A stretch of DNA of 64,000 nucleotides from Pocillopora verrucosa (taxonomy: Eukaryota > Cnidaria > Anthozoa > Scleractinia > Pocilloporidae). The stretch is from assembly GCF_036669915.1 (NCBI RefSeq), contig NC_089316.1, positions 26,766,388-26,830,387 on the forward strand, written 5' to 3'. The position numbers and the translations under genes are program-made. Positions 23,033 through 37,000 of this stretch are shown here, piece by piece. Position 1 is the stretch's first letter; each line of letters begins with the position of its first letter. Below the pieces are notes generated by a model. That model did not search any database. It had not been told where the DNA came from and saw only the letters and a list, made by a program, of their open reading frames with translations.

Positions 23033-26000
23033 AACATAGTTAATCATGATCGATTTCATTTTTACAGATAATTTTGGAAATCGAGTCAGATTTCTGGTCT
23101 TAATTGTCTTTTTATCCTCCATTCATATCATTTTCAAACCTTTAAAATTTCAAACGAAAAAGGATCCGAACTATCTATGCTAATTTGTAAAGTGTATATC
23201 ACGTGCTATATGAAAGAAAGCCATCTGCAGTTGCATTGTTCTCAAAAATCAGACATGGTTTTATTTACGACTCGCTCCATGGGTTTCTCTCACCTCGCCT
23301 TATTTCATTCTTTCGCACCTGCAGGGTGTGTATAAGAAGTATTTGGCACAAAAAATGTTTTGACTCGCGCGCAGTCAGAGATACACTGATACAATACGGC
23401 CAACATGTGCAGCGTGGGCGGGTCATTGCGACACGAAACAGGTGCTGTTCGTTACGGCAAGTGCCAATTTCCTCCACTCAGGTAAAAGGTTTTGTTCAGT
23501 CAAATGATTAACGAAGACACTAGAATGTTCAATTTCCCAAGGGATTACATTTACTTTCAAAACAGCAAAATTAGGGGATTAATTTATTACCTGTGAATTT
23601 TGAAGAAATAACGAAATCTTCGTAAAACAAGATAATAATTGAAACGGATATTAGCTTCTCTGTCAACTTAAACTGGTACTTTCAACACATGGATAGTTCT
23701 GACGCAAACGAAGTATTTTAGTCCAACAAAATGCCATTTTGCGTCATGTGATGTAAAATCCATTCGTTTTGTCGAGAAATTTCGATAACTTTTTAGCTTT
23801 TAAATTAAAACCATAACGTAATTCGCTAGCGATGGCAATTTCAGAGTGGATTGTTTGAAAGACAAGTTAGGCGAAGCGATTAGAAGGCATCATATGAAAT
23901 CTAGAGTGAATGATTGCGAAGGAGTATTTCAAGATATCACAAGGTCTCCAAATTATGCATCATAAATGTAATATTTGCGTGGTGGGTGTGTAGTTATAGA
24001 AACACGCATAATAAACGCCGAGTCAACAGTTTTTAGTGAGGCAGCTGATAGGATTTGCTAAAGAGAGGAAGTCTTAGGAGATGATAGAAATATCACGGTA
24101 AATGAAATCTTATCGTACTCTGGGGATCTCCGCTGTCCAATTACGTCATCTCCTCTCGGGATTGGCGGGAAAAACACGACTAAGTTGTTTTGTCGCTTTA
24201 GAAGCTTTCAACTACGATGCCACATTTTTGTCTAAAACCTCTAAGCCATTAAAGATTTTGTTTATTCTATAATCATTATCGGAGGTTAAATTTAACAGAA
24301 TTTTACGTCGCTTTCCTCTCGAAGTAAGTGGGTGGGCTTAATTTATTTTCGGGATGCGCCGGTAAATCGTCCGACGTGTTTCCGATCTCATTCATTTTAA
24401 CTTCGCTTGGTGAAATATAAGCTTACCTAGCGACGGGTAATAATTTCAGGAGAGATCCGGCGAAGTAGATGAAATTTCAGTGTCTATTAGTATGTACAAG
24501 GTAAGGTTTCACGACTCCCTTTCTAGGAAGTAGAATTGATTTGTCCTATCTGTGAGAATTAGAACTTACTCGGACTTGGTTGTCTGACGTGTGCAAACGG
24601 TAATTACAGAATATGTGAACGCCGTTTTGAGGAAATTGTCGCTCGGTATTTTCCCAAAGTGAGCGTCAAACAGTCAACATTATTGTACATCAAGAATTTC
24701 GAAAATATTATGATTCTTTTTACGTTAAAACAATGAAAAATCGGGCTTTAAAATCGTGTTAGTTCGTTTAGTTGTGGACGAGTGGTCATGGTAGTAATTT
24801 GCGTTCCGTGTGTATACAAACACTGGCGCCCACAAACTTATGAATGAAATTCTTTTGAGGGGGTTATTTTGATAGTACATTACTTCTTAGTCTCAAGATG
24901 AATAACGTTTAAAGATTTTTCCGCTTCGAACGCTCGGCTGGAATTGATTGTTACATACGGTAGCTTTAGGAAACGTTTTGTGTGTGAAATTGAATAGCAG
25001 TGAATTCCACGTGCAAACTTCCTGAGTAAGGTAGTTTCACGCGCTTGGCGATTACAAGATATTGGCTTCTCTTTGCTTTTCGGTCGAAATGGCCAGATAT
25101 GCAGCCTTCATAGAAACTGTAGGCGGTGGCCTCTTAAAAAAGGCTTTAGAAGGAGATCTGTCGAGATCTTTTACCAGTTAAAGCATTAATAAGGCAAGAT
25201 GTCTCGTGACTCCCAACTTGAAAATTCGTTGCCAAGAGATTTCCGAACAAAATTTTGCCTTGAATTTTTCGTGAAAAATTCCATCGCCAATACCAGATGA
25301 ATATAGTGCCATGCCAAATTATTATTATAAGGTCACTATTAAATCATAAGCCTTTGGATCAGTATTTTGAATAACTGTCGGTTAAAATTTTCAGCGAAAA
25401 TTCTGATCAAATTGAAGCTTCGTGTTGTCAATATTTTATAATCAAACATTACTATCGAGATTTCTGCATCGATTTCTAGCTCTTACCGAGGGGATTCCAA
25501 GCAATGAAAGATTTCATTTTGGAATCAAACAGCACAACCTGTCACTAGATTTGATGAATCTTAACAGTTCATTCGAACTGTTTATTTTGATGATCACTCT
25601 TCCGTTTATTTTGGAAATGATATCTACTAATTGCTGATGGCATTTAAGAACTTCAGAGGAGTAGAATATTGTCAGCTCCCGCGGTAAAATATAATGTTTT
25701 AAACTAATAACTTTCCCGCCTCGCTCGATGGTAGGTTTCCTCGTAAATTCGTTGTCAAAGTGACGTCTACTTTACGGTCAATTTTACTGGTCTATTCAGG
25801 GAATTGATAATTGTTCAACGATTCTTATTATACTTAGATGTAGTCCGATCACTTAAAGACTAAACTGACAGCAATTAAGAGTAATTTTCTAAGTAATAAT
25901 TACAGAATGCAACCTCGCTGACTTGCAAATTATGTCTCATTATGTATTTTTCTATGACCGCCTGTCCGATAGACCGGAAGACTTTTAGATGTTATTTACG

Positions 26001-27055
26001 CACGCATTACTAATAAAACCGCAACGTAGTTGTGAAAGAGCAAAGAATTCCAAACACTCATCATGTGATTTTGGACACTTTAGTTTTGTCGTATTGATCA
26101 TGTTTTTGTTTAAAGAATTTCAAGTTCTTGATAATTAGATTTTTTCACGTCGGCGAGATTATCACTTCAACTTCCCATTCAACGATTATGAGTCAAAACT
26201 GACATCGATTGCATCAGCGTTTATCTATCGTTACGCAAACAAAGGCTTCGAGAAAGTATCGTAGTGATTTAAAATATCCGAGAAAGCAGAGCTCATTTGC
26301 TCAAAACACAATTGCCATTATTACAAGCTACTTTGAAAAGAACCTCATATCCAATACTTCGGAATTCATGTGACGCGATAAAACCACAGTAAAATTTTAA
26401 TTTTTTATCAAGTGCAATCTTTTCATACCACAGTTTTATCAGATGGAATCAAAGCACCGAAACGCTAAGTCGCCGATGCAAATACGGAGGAATACATTTG
26501 TAAACAATATCTACCCACACACTTTTACTCTGTAATGTGACACCGCTGACCACTATTTTTCCTTGAGGCTGTTTCTATGTTGCACCCGAATATTAGCCCG
26601 GAAATGACGACAATATTTTTTAGGATACTTAAGAACCCTTAACGAATTTCCGGATGGTGGGTTTCTAAATTTAGCAAGCCTGAACTTCCATGACATTTCC
26701 TTACAAGGGGTTTATCCTTTCTTGACTTTTACGGCATTGACAAAAGAGTTCTGGCAAGGCAGAGTTGAAGAACGAACTGCTACGTCACAGGTATGCAGTC
26801 AATACAGCGGGCTCAAGTGTTCGAGGTGAAAAATTCAGATAAATTTGTGGAGAAAAAGGTGCTGGCATTTAAAATCGGGGCGTTTTGCTGTCGTTGAAGG
26901 CATTTTCCTATTCCCAGTGTTATTAAAGAAAAAATTAACTTTTAAAATATTTTGCGGGTGTACAAATTTTTTGGAGGCTGTTCTGTAAAAGAAAAGCGCA
27001 GACATCAGTCAGCTGTGTCTTCTGGCAAAGGGATTGGTGAGAGGGTGGGAAAAAA

Positions 27056-27156
27056 ACAGCGGTCAAACTTAAGGCATGCGCAAGGGAAACAATCTCGGCC
27101 AGCCGCGTGCCAGTTTCCCGCGCGGAAGTTTAGTGGAAAACATCCGCTGTCTCACA
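27056..27156 (-). mobile_element. MITE-like element E3 upstream of FGF copy 2
   Basis: About 100 bases with termini ACAGCGG and CCGCTGT. Read on the minus strand it aligns with 31207-31318: both begin CTGTGAGACAGCG, share CGCGCGGG and TTGCGCATGC motifs, and end GACCGCTGT. This defines the short core element of the family. Confidence 0.6.
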
Positions 27157-28191
27157 GACTAAGAGAAACAATATTAAAACGTTCTTTGAATAATAAATAG
27201 GAAAAAATCGATAACTTTCGTACAAAATGCTTATTTAACCACAGTTTCCTCTTGATTTATCTATTTAATGTTTTGGGCCTTATCGGGCAGTTTATAATTC
27301 TTGAAAGACAACTTTGTTCTGACAGCCTGAAAGCACGCCACCAAGGCTATACAACTTTCTCACCTGAGAAAGTGTGAACGAGATAATCAACCCTCGCTAC
27401 CCTATTGAAGTCGTATTTGACACTCGTGTACAGTATCACCTGATTCATGTCAGGCGACCGTAGGAGGTAAACGTCGGTTGTTTTCAAAACAAATAGCTCT
27501 TGTTTTGAAATGAGGTTGACCTTGGCCTGCCTCAATAGAAACATCTCTTTGTTTCCATTCTAGATAGCACCTTTTATGTCACTTAAATTTTTGCACATCC
27601 AAGTTTCACGTGTTTTGTTCAAAACGTCCTTATGTCCAGCGCCTTTATTCTAGATCTTCATGTACTTACTATAGAAGTGTACGTTAAGCCAAATCATTTT
27701 AATGTTCTGTTTTCTCTTGCGAATTGTAGAGCGAAAAGTAAACGGCTTTGCCGAAAGAGTGAATTTTTAACGCACGTTTAACTTTTAGTTACGGCGAGTT
27801 CAAAAAAAGAATATTAATTAAAAACTGTTCTCATTATCTCACAAAGGTGCTAGGTGAAAGACATTCCAACGTATACAATGCCTTAGAAATCAGAATGTTT
27901 ATTGTTTCTCTGTGAAACTAAACTCTTACTGACCTTATAAGACTGAATTATAAGACTGTTTTGATCTGACCTGGTTATGTTGATTCACTGAGGTTTCTGA
28001 TGAAGGTAAGAGTTGATTGTTTTCCTGAGAAAAACCTTTAAAAAGGTAAAATAAAATTTGAAAGAGTTTACTTCTTGTTTCCGTTCATCGAGAGGAAACT
28101 CTGGCCAAGGCCGGTAGTGATTTGAAAGCACATGCAACGCAACCATCTCATTAAGCCTTTATGCTCTCAAAGAGAAATCTAAACCATTGTT

Positions 28192-31135
28192 ATGGCCTGG
28201 TTGCCGCAGTTACTGAGTCAAAATGTTGTTACTTGTTTCCAGGTTTTATTGGCAAATGCGCTGAGTTGGATTTTGCTGTTGTGTGTTTCCCACTCAAGTT
28301 TCCTTCCGTCGGAAGCGCTGCCGGTCGGAAACTCGCCGAAGGGCAGTCGAAGGGAGGCGAGTGGTTTCGATGATGACTCGGATAACGTAGAACAGGCATT
28401 TATCTCACCTGAACATCAGGTGTATATGCGCCTTACGATGAATAAACCACAAATGGACAGAAACTTGCATAAAAAACCTCCGACATACGTACGGAGGGGA
28501 AAATTATTTAATCGCAATGGTTACCTTTTAAGAATTAAACGCGATGGAACCGTGGACGGGACTACGGACAGTAATTCTCCTCTAGGTAAGTGCTTCAATA
28601 AATTTTTTTGTTTTAAATAAAAAAAAACGAAGAAGTCAAGTGACCTAATTTGAATGGAAAGGTCTAGGTATAAACCGTGATACGAGTTACATGATGTGAT
28701 CTTCAGACAAAAAACTCTACTCTTCAAGTACTTTTAAGGCTCGATTTCCCGCCGCAGTTTGGGAAGTGAGCCTGCGTTCCTTCCCCGTAGAGACTCCAGA
28801 AGATCGAAAAAAGGAGTCGAGAAGGCTTTACACCCCTGTCATTTGACAAAGAACCAAACTTGCCCCACCCCTTTGGTTTTTGAGTGGGCTTTTTAGCACT
28901 CATACAGGCTTGCCGAAGCTCAACCTGATCTGACAGCAAAGTATCACGAAACACAGCGGTCAGACGCGTGTGCATGCGCGAACGTTTTAACGAATGAGGC
29001 GTACTTTCGGAGCCAAGTTGTGTTTTTCGAAATTTTGCGCGGGAAATTGGCGTGCGGTCGGCCAAAATTGATCTATTTGCGCATACTCGACGTTTGACCG
29101 CTGTGTTGTCTTACGATAAACAACTTTTTTTAACTATCACTAACACATACTGAGCGGTATTCCAGGAAACTAATCTACTTTATTTTTTTCATGTTCCAAC
29201 AGCTGAATTGGAGTTCCACTCAATCGGGACCGGGTTGCTAATGATACTGGGCCTGACAAGTCAAAGATATTTATCGTTCAGTGAAAAAGGTGTCTTACAG
29301 GGAATTGTAAGTAGAAATGCTCAGTTTTATGTGATTGTTAAGAGATAGGGATTTAATGGCTGCTCTTTATACCGGCCGAAAAATCTAGATTGAGTCACTA
29401 GTTTTTACTGTTGCTACTCTCTGATTGGTTGATCTTTCTCAACCAATCACACGAAAGCTTCAAGGGCTACAGTTGAAGTAGCCCTGAGCATTTTCCCAGG
29501 TTTAACACCGTATGCGCTTCAAGTTCTCATTAGCTGACTGCTTTGATACCTATGCTGTGATTGGCCACAGCGTTGTACTCGATACACAGGCGCAAATAGG
29601 AAAAAGGAATATTTTGCGCTCTTTTCACTCCAATACTGCTGCTATAAGGCTTTTAAACTTCCGCCATTTCTCCTCACACTGTTTATTTTTTCTTCTAATC
29701 GAAATAGGAGGAACCGTCGCTAAACTGCGTTTTTAAGGAAATTCAGGAAGAAAACACGTACCATTCGTTCTTGTTGTACAAAAACACAAAATGGTTAGTT
29801 GGAATAAAGAAGAACGGCCGAGCAAAGGGGGCTTCCCTAACAAGAGTAGGTCAAAAATCAACGCAATTTATAGTTAAATACAATTAAAGTTATATTAATC
29901 TATTATTTAACTAACGCCATCTGAAAATTCAATATAGAATTAAAAAGCCAGTACTGTTAGTCAAGTGCAAATGTTTCTGTTACGAGAAAGAAACTTGAAT
30001 GAAACCTTAAATTTCACACAAAAAAATTTAGTTACAGTTTGCGAAGCAAACGCGCCTTTTATGTCCTTTCTACGTTCTTCGGCGTTTTTCCCTCGTAGAA
30101 GAAGGAACGTGAAAAACGCAGTAATTGATGGTAGCCACGAAACGATGATGTCGTTTCTTGGCTGCCATGAAAAGTCATAATGTATTTTCATTTTAAATTG
30201 GAGGTGAAGTCTTCAAATTGTCAAATTGAATCACTCTCGTTAAGTGTTTTTGGAATTAATATATTGTGCTGGATTGTCTCAGACAGTCTTAAATATCGAC
30301 CGCAGGCGGTGTTGAAAAAAACAAAATAAAAATCGGCCGATTGAAAAAAAAGTATGTTGCCAAGCAACGAATTGCAAATTTAGTTTATCAAAATACAGCC
30401 GCAGCAGAAACATTTGTATTTGCACTGACGTACTTTCTTTTGTACCCCAATCACTTTATTTGACCGCGTTAAATACGCATGCAATACGCGTATACATTGC
30501 GTCCAACATGCATTTTAGGGCATGGTTCGTCGACTCGTAAAACGTGAACGGACTTTTAAGGGGAAAACTTAAATGTTGTGATGAAAAAACTGTTTGGCAA
30601 ATCTTCCAAGCTCCATCTGGAGAAGTATTTTTACTCAGAATATAACCAAACTATACTTGCGGGGAAGTTTTCTTGTTTCCAGCTTTGGGTATGGATGCAA
30701 CAGCATTTCAAAACCGAGTAGAACTGGGTTCTTTAAGTTTTAACGCACATGCTTTTTACGGCAAGCCGCTGGCCGATAAACCTCACTGTGGTTTTTTGAT
30801 CGGTGATAATGATGGTATTCTCCTAGTTTGCCTCACGAAGATGTATTGACTACGGCTGTTATTGTCTAGTAGCTTTTCTGTGATACCAGGTATAACAGGA
30901 AGCTGTTTAGCCTCGTCAAAGTATTCCGATGCCTATCATTATTGTAAATTATGAGCGAAACACAGCGGTTAAACGTCTGCACAGGGGCAAACGTAACAAC
31001 AACTATGTGGCAAGCTTTCAGGCCGTCAGAACCAAGTTGTCCCTCACGAGTTACGTACAGCCACACGAGCCAGTAAGTCACGGCGCTCTAAAGACGTATA
31101 ACTTTTTTTCGGTGAGGCTCGAAAAAGAGTTGTAA
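28192..31135 (+). CDS. Secreted fibroblast growth factor (FGF family), intact copy
   Basis: A secreted ligand expected to bind FGF receptor kinases and heparan sulfate. Exons are 28192-28585, 29203-29306 and 30911-31135; phases 1 and 0 and the 104-bp middle exon match the conserved FGF gene structure. The 240-aa product has an N-terminal hydrophobic signal (about residues 15-35), a variable acidic stretch, then the beta-trefoil from about residue 100 (RRGKLFNRNGYLLRIKRDG). Residues 133-166 include FHSIGTGLLMILGLTSQRYL. In the last exon, YVAS (198-201) sits at the FGF YVAL position, a basic cluster KRLHRGKR (187-194) could bind heparin, and NFFSVRL (230-236) matches the usual HFLP end. That exon is strongly diverged from other FGFs and was assigned by phase, spacing and these motifs. 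AATAAA overlaps the stop. The ATG at 28192 was chosen because it leads into the signal peptide. The exact FGF subfamily is not clear. Confidence 0.85.
28947..29109. mobile_element. MITE-like element E1 in FGF intron 1 (copy 2)
   Basis: The counterpart of 1204-1366, with the same inverted termini and only a few substitutions. Both its left and right ends resemble the start and end of the 365-base segment 30956-31320 that contains the coding end of the FGF last exon, as if E1 were an internally deleted relative. Confidence 0.6.
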
Positions 31136-31320
31136 ATAAACTTGATAATCTTTGTTTCCTTTTTGACCAATTTCTATTTACGTCTCAATTATCCTTCGCT
31201 TATGCTGTGAGACAGCGCTAGTTCTTAATGTTTTCTTTAGAAATTTCGCGCGGGGAATTGGCGCGCGGCCGGCCAGAATTGATTCCGTTGCGCATGCTTG
31301 ACGTTCGACCGCTGTGTTGT
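30956..31320. repeat. Repeat-flanked segment holding the FGF C-terminal coding region
   Basis: It starts with CGAAACACAGCGGTTAAACG inside the FGF last exon and ends with CGTTCGACCGCTGTGTTGT in the 3' flank, so its ends are imperfect inverted repeats of the same type as element E1. The part from about 31207 is clearly a family member, matching inverted 27056-27156. The left part is FGF coding sequence. Copy 1 has lost the interior (equivalent of 30971-31299) and retains only the two ends. Confidence 0.5.
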
Positions 31321-34015
31321 GACCTGTGTTGCATCGTCAGAATGTTTAAGGTAGCTATTGTCGGTTTAGTGAAAAAGGTTTGTCCGGGTACGAATATATA
31401 GTGTCAGAATTTGGGTGTCTCCTTTTTCAGCCGAAGAGTCGCGAAACGTTATTAATTTCCTTGTAAAAGCTTGGGCGGTACAGCCCGTTAATTCAGATCT
31501 TTTTCTGCAAAATTTTGATGTTTTTCTTACTATGTAAGAACAAGTAAGCACTGATGGAGCTTTCGTAAAAAATTCGGTCATGTTAGAAATGTTATCCCAA
31601 ACGGTGATAGTCTACTTATAGTTTTCTTGCGTTATTTTGTGCGTCTGCGTTAGATTAGATTAGGTTTGCATAGCTCTCTTTGGCTAAAAATATTCAACTA
31701 ATCAGAGCAAGTTTACAGTATTTGTAACCAATTAGCAGCAAAGTTTTCTCTCAAGTACGTTTCATTCGTTTCCTTGCGTATTTCACCGGCTGTGGTTTTC
31801 CCGCGCTTAGCATTGGCAACACGTTTCTTCTTCATGAGGTCTCATATATTGGTCTGTTTAAGATATCAGTTGGTGATTGGTCAATGGGAAATTGCACTTA
31901 GCCTCCGTTGTTTCAAGCAGAGACATTTTTAGGTTTTCAACCGTTAACAAAAAGAGCAAGTGTTTAAGAATTGGTTACAACAACAACTCTTTGAATTTGC
32001 CAGTCGACGAATTAAATACGCGGCGATAAGAATAAGGTTTATTAAGTCTAGATGACCTTATCATTTCGATCGCCAGATCTTGCGATATACTTTTGTTGAT
32101 CAACAGAACTTTAAAATACTCTCATTTACCTCGTTAGTTACTCAAATCCTCAGTTGTCTATAACAATATTATTTAATGACTCACGGTTCATCGTACAGAA
32201 ATACATTACATTATTTATTTATCACGGTTTGCAGATACATCAGCTCGTTAGAATAACTCTTTCACTTCCACAATTTCACCTACCTACATTTCCATCGATG
32301 TAAGTTACGAGAATTTGGTGTGAAGTCAAATCAGTTTCTTTTTGTTGATATTTTTCTTTATTCTCATCACCTGTCTGCTCAATATTGTATTGATACTGTA
32401 AGAGGAAATTAGTTCCTCGTCACTTGTAGGAGTGAAAGGGTTGGGTGGCTTTGCCAGATTGTCCTTGTGACGCGTTTCTATCGCGTTTAAGACGCGTTTC
32501 TCATGCGTTCTTGGAACACGACAAGCCTCCTATCTAGCGCGCCAGTTTATTTTTTTTCTCGAGAAATCTAACTTAATTTTATTTTACTAAACACGATAAA
32601 GACACAAGATTTACGTAGCGGTAATTTTTGTTTCCAAATCTGTAGTTTTAATTACAAGTTAATAGTCATATATATCATTTCAAAGGTGGAAACTTATTTC
32701 AAATAAAAGTTAAAAGTTATTGTTTATTTAATGTAAGTACCACGACGTATTAGGACTGTGAGAAGTAACAATTTGACCCAAATAATACAGTGACAAAATT
32801 ATTTAAGGAGGAATTCTCCTCAATGTACATGATCTTCAATGATCAATTGTAAATAGCCAGAGAAGATAGATATGTTGGCAAAAAACTGTTAATGTATTTT
32901 TTAAGCAAATATTTGCAATAAAACCAAAGAAAAATCTTGAAATCTGTGTTTATGATTTCGACTTATTGGAGAGAGTCAGTGGTAAAAGAATTTTCCCAAA
33001 TCTTGTACCCAGGCCTCCTACTGCCAAAAATTGAGAGCACAATTGCTAACATTGGTTGTGAAGAGGACAACTGACACAGGTTAAAAAAGAGCCTTTTTTT
33101 TTTAAACTCTCCTTAGCTCATTTATTTGTCCCCTCTAAGTAATTAAAAAAGTTTCCCCACCACTTTTCTGTCTATTAAAAAATTAAGTGATAGGTAGATA
33201 CTGTAATTACTTGCAAAGTGCTCTGGGCACTCATAAAATGTTTGAACCTTTGGAGCTGGCACTTATCTGAGGAGGGCACTTTTTCAAACTTGGGTGCTTA
33301 TTTGATCCCCACCATTTTCAGCAAGTATTAAGTTAACTTTGCAACAAAACAAGAAATAATAACAAAATGTTTAGATGTCTATACACAGGCAGTGAATTAA
33401 GAGATTGTAAGTGAGTCATGAAGTAATAATCAAAACTCCTCCTTATTTGAGGTTGGGTGCTTAATCAAATAAACAGGGATTTCTTAAATTTGTTTCTTGA
33501 GATAATTTTCAAGATGATTTTTAAATGTCTGACATAATGCATCCTGCAATTCCAAGCTCCAACATTTCCTCTCCCTCCCCTCCCCCAAGCAATGCTTTGG
33601 GCATTTGAACTTTTGACCATAAATTTATTCGAATATCTCCCCTCCCCCCCCCCCCTCAGGGTAAAGCTTGTTTTTCAATGCCCGAGCCAATTTTTTTGTA
33701 CAAGGCCATATCAGTGACAGTGACCTTCTACACATTGACAAAGTGTTGAAACCCAGACCTTGTAGACCGTTTCTTCTGAGCCATTCACTTGCAAAATGAA
33801 ACTATTTACCTTGAACACCTCAACATTTAAAGATTCAATTATTGCATTCTACTTGTATTCCCACCCCACCCCAGCAGGGCAAGGTTCAGATTTCCCACCC
33901 CCCTAGGCACAGACCATGGTCAAATGCTGGTGAGTTACCCAAGGCAGGGGGGATGTTGAAGCTTTAAGTTTGTTGGGAAGTAAAGTAAATATATCCAGTA
34001 ATTGCTCTCTGGATG
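31136..34015. other. Intergenic between FGF and PDCL3, copy 2
   Basis: FGF 3' flank with the MITE core (31207-31320), then the counterpart of 3330-5943 including the MITE relic at about 32265 and a C-rich run near 33640. No gene recognised. Confidence 0.6.
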
Positions 34016-37000
34016 CTATTCATCATCATCATCATCATCACTATCTGAATCCTTAGCGTTCATCTGTTGCAAAGAACTTGTCATAACATCATGAACTTTA
34101 TTCTTTTTACGTGGATCCTCTTCTAAGTCTGTTTTTACTGCCCCAGCTTCAGCCAACATCCATTCCAATTCTATAAATATAGAGTATAGAGATATGGCAC
34201 CAATATTAATCACTAAACAAGAAATAAATATGGAACATAAATTGATTTGTTTATAGTTGTGCCATCATGACTGGAGACATTTAGGATTGTAATATGCCCT
34301 TTGACCTAAGAGTGACTAGCATCTAATTTCTCCATATAATGTCAGCTCTGAATCACACACTTAGGTCACAAGAATAACAAATCTCTTGATTGTTACACAA
34401 ATTCTCCTCATCACAACCTAAAGAAATGTATAGAGAGCAGTAAAGATAATACTGATACTGATGTGAGGGTGTAAAGAGTTAAAAAAAAAAAAAAACCAAT
34501 AGCTCAGAGCACTGAAATTTAAAGAGAGACTACTGCACAGTACCAGAGAATTCAGTTATCATCAGATCTCTGCCTCTCTCTTTTTATTCAATACAACTTA
34601 CCTTCAATCTTAAGATTCATTCCTCCAAATGCAAAAGGTCCTACAAACTGTTTCTTCATGTCCTCTTCGCAGTAGATAAATATCGTTGGAAGATGTCTGT
34701 CAGGATAGTTTGGTATACACGTTGTTGATACACTCTTTAAAAATTTTGTGGTTGGAAACTTCTCAGCCAGGCGCGTGAGGAACTGATTTACTAGTGTACA
34801 TAATGGAACACTTTGCTAGGTTAAGGAAGATATGACTGTTAAATGCATATTTTGTAAAAAAATAATAATCATATTTTTTTAATCTCAAGACATGTTCAGC
34901 AGTCCCAGACATGATTTTCAGCTGACCCGTTAATTCACAAGATCTGTTTGTTAATTCTCCCCTCTATCTGCTACCCATTTCCTTGTCAATGAGTTCCGAG
35001 AATTTGGTGCTGGATCAAGATAACAACCTCTACCTGATGAGTTTGAGTATTCTTATTACCTGCTTGCTGGATAATGTAGGGATATTATAGAGAGAAGTTA
35101 CAAGTTACTCACTTTTGGGACTTAAAGATTTCAGTTTATCTTTCTTACAAGTAAAAGGTTGCTTCTTTTGAGAGGAAACGATAACATTTCTACCATGGTT
35201 ATTTTTTAAAATATGGATGTTTAAGGGAAAAACATTTTAATGTTAATTGCTTTCTTATACTTGTAACATTGTATTCCATGATAGACGCAAGGTGCTCCAT
35301 GCTAGTCCACAAAATATTCCATGGTAGATGCAAGTTTTTTTTTTTCAATCCTTTAAACCCTAATATCATAATGCATATTCTCCACACTGTTCTCTATACA
35401 TTTCCTAAGATGTTGACAAGGAGAATTTGTTTAACAATCAAGGGCTTTTTTGGTTGTTGATCATTTTTTCTATTCTCATGACCTTACTGTGTGATTCAAA
35501 GGTGACACTGTGAAGAGAAAATAATTCTATACAAGTCACTCTTAAGGATCAAAGGGAGACTGATCCTTATTTATTACGAATTGACGCATGTGGATCACAA
35601 AAGGATACCCAGGTTTGTAGAGATGAAGAACAACCCAGATTCCTTTGCCAGCTTTATTGACTTCGTCCACATAGTCCTGGGCAGAAATCTCTCTAACATC
35701 ACCAAATTTGGATGCCTTCTGAAATTTCTGTATTTCTGCCAATCTTTGTTGTCTTCAAATAAAACAAATTAAATAAATAAAAATAAAAAACCATAATACT
35801 CAAATGTAGAGAAATGGTGACTCCCTCTAAGAAGATGTACAGGTGAAAGAATAATCCTAGATACCATTCAGTGCCCTGTGTCCCTGGAGTTTTAATGAAA
35901 ATGTTTATAGGATTTTGTATCCAAAGAGCAAGATGCTTAAATTAATCCTTTAACTCCCAGATCAAATTTGTAATTCTCCTTACTGTCAATCATACAATTC
36001 TTTTAATGTTAGTTTAGAGAATTTAGTACTGGATCAACTAATTATCCCCAAATTGATATTTTTCTCTATTCTCATTACTTATCTGGTTGATATTGTATTG
36101 ATATTGAAAGGAGAAATTCTGTCTTGGTCACTTGTGGGAGTTAAAGGGTTTAGAATGATTTAAGGTCATACCTATGACTCTAACAAGAAAAAGAGTCGCA
36201 GTCACTTTAAACAATACAGTCTGTCCCAAAGATGTACCACAAGGACTCATCTCTACATGCCACCTAGGGTATCCTTCAAACTGGTAGAGTGCCTCCACTT
36301 TCACAAGAGAGGGGTGGGTGAGAAACACAAATGACTAGTTTGTTCTCTTACATGCATAATCAGTTATATAAACCTCAGAGATTAACACAGATTATAACAA
36401 TTGGATAGAAGAAAAAGGTGAAAATTCAATAGGTAAACAGTAAACAGGGAGTCTGTAGTCAACCAGTCTTAGGACTAACTTTGAACCATTCTGATAATAA
36501 AACTCACTTTACAACATCGAGAATTTCAATACACTGTTTAAGATATTTATTAGGTAAAAGCTGGTTTTCACATGTAGGGAAATCCTAGATGATTGGTAAT
36601 TTCACTATTTCCCAACTATTGCAGATTTTGTGGATGTAAATTGGGAGAGTACCAGATGTTTGTCTTGGTAGATTATAGACACCACTTCACCACTTCATTT
36701 GTGACTCATGAGCAGTGGAGCCAAGCAATATAAGGAAATTGGTAACAAGGTAAAATTATCACCAATGTCCCCAACAGTAAAAGTATGAGTTTTTCTTATC
36801 TTCAATAATCTCTGATCATTGCAGAAATCTGGGACACGCAGAGAAAATATAAGTACCTTAGAGTTTCTGAAAATTGTCGCTCACTTTGTTCAGAAGATTG
36901 TTTTAAAATTCTGGACTCTGCTTCCACAAGCTTCCAATTGAAAATTAAGGAAGCCATGCACATCCTTTGGGCGCAGCCATCTTTAAATTCGCAGGTCAAA

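Larger units (their letters stand above)
19001..27743. other. Single-copy upstream region of FGF copy 2
   Basis: No convincing coding exon was found. It holds short direct repeats (19389, 20440), tRNA-like fragments (21198, 22295), a SINE piece (22988) and MITE element E3 (27056). At 24500 an AAG/GTAAGG donor follows a non-repetitive stretch and could be a noncoding first exon of FGF, spliced to the acceptor near 27729. This is speculation from splice motifs only. Confidence 0.5.

Noticed and set aside
23203..23511. 102-codon open frame in the FGF upstream region
   Set aside because: No motif, no splice context and composition like the surrounding noncoding DNA.
449..31135. Two tandem FGF paralogs as independent genes
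   Set aside because: Flanking and intronic DNA are duplicated with allele-like divergence and copy 1 ends at a scaffold gap, so paralogy cannot be claimed from this window.
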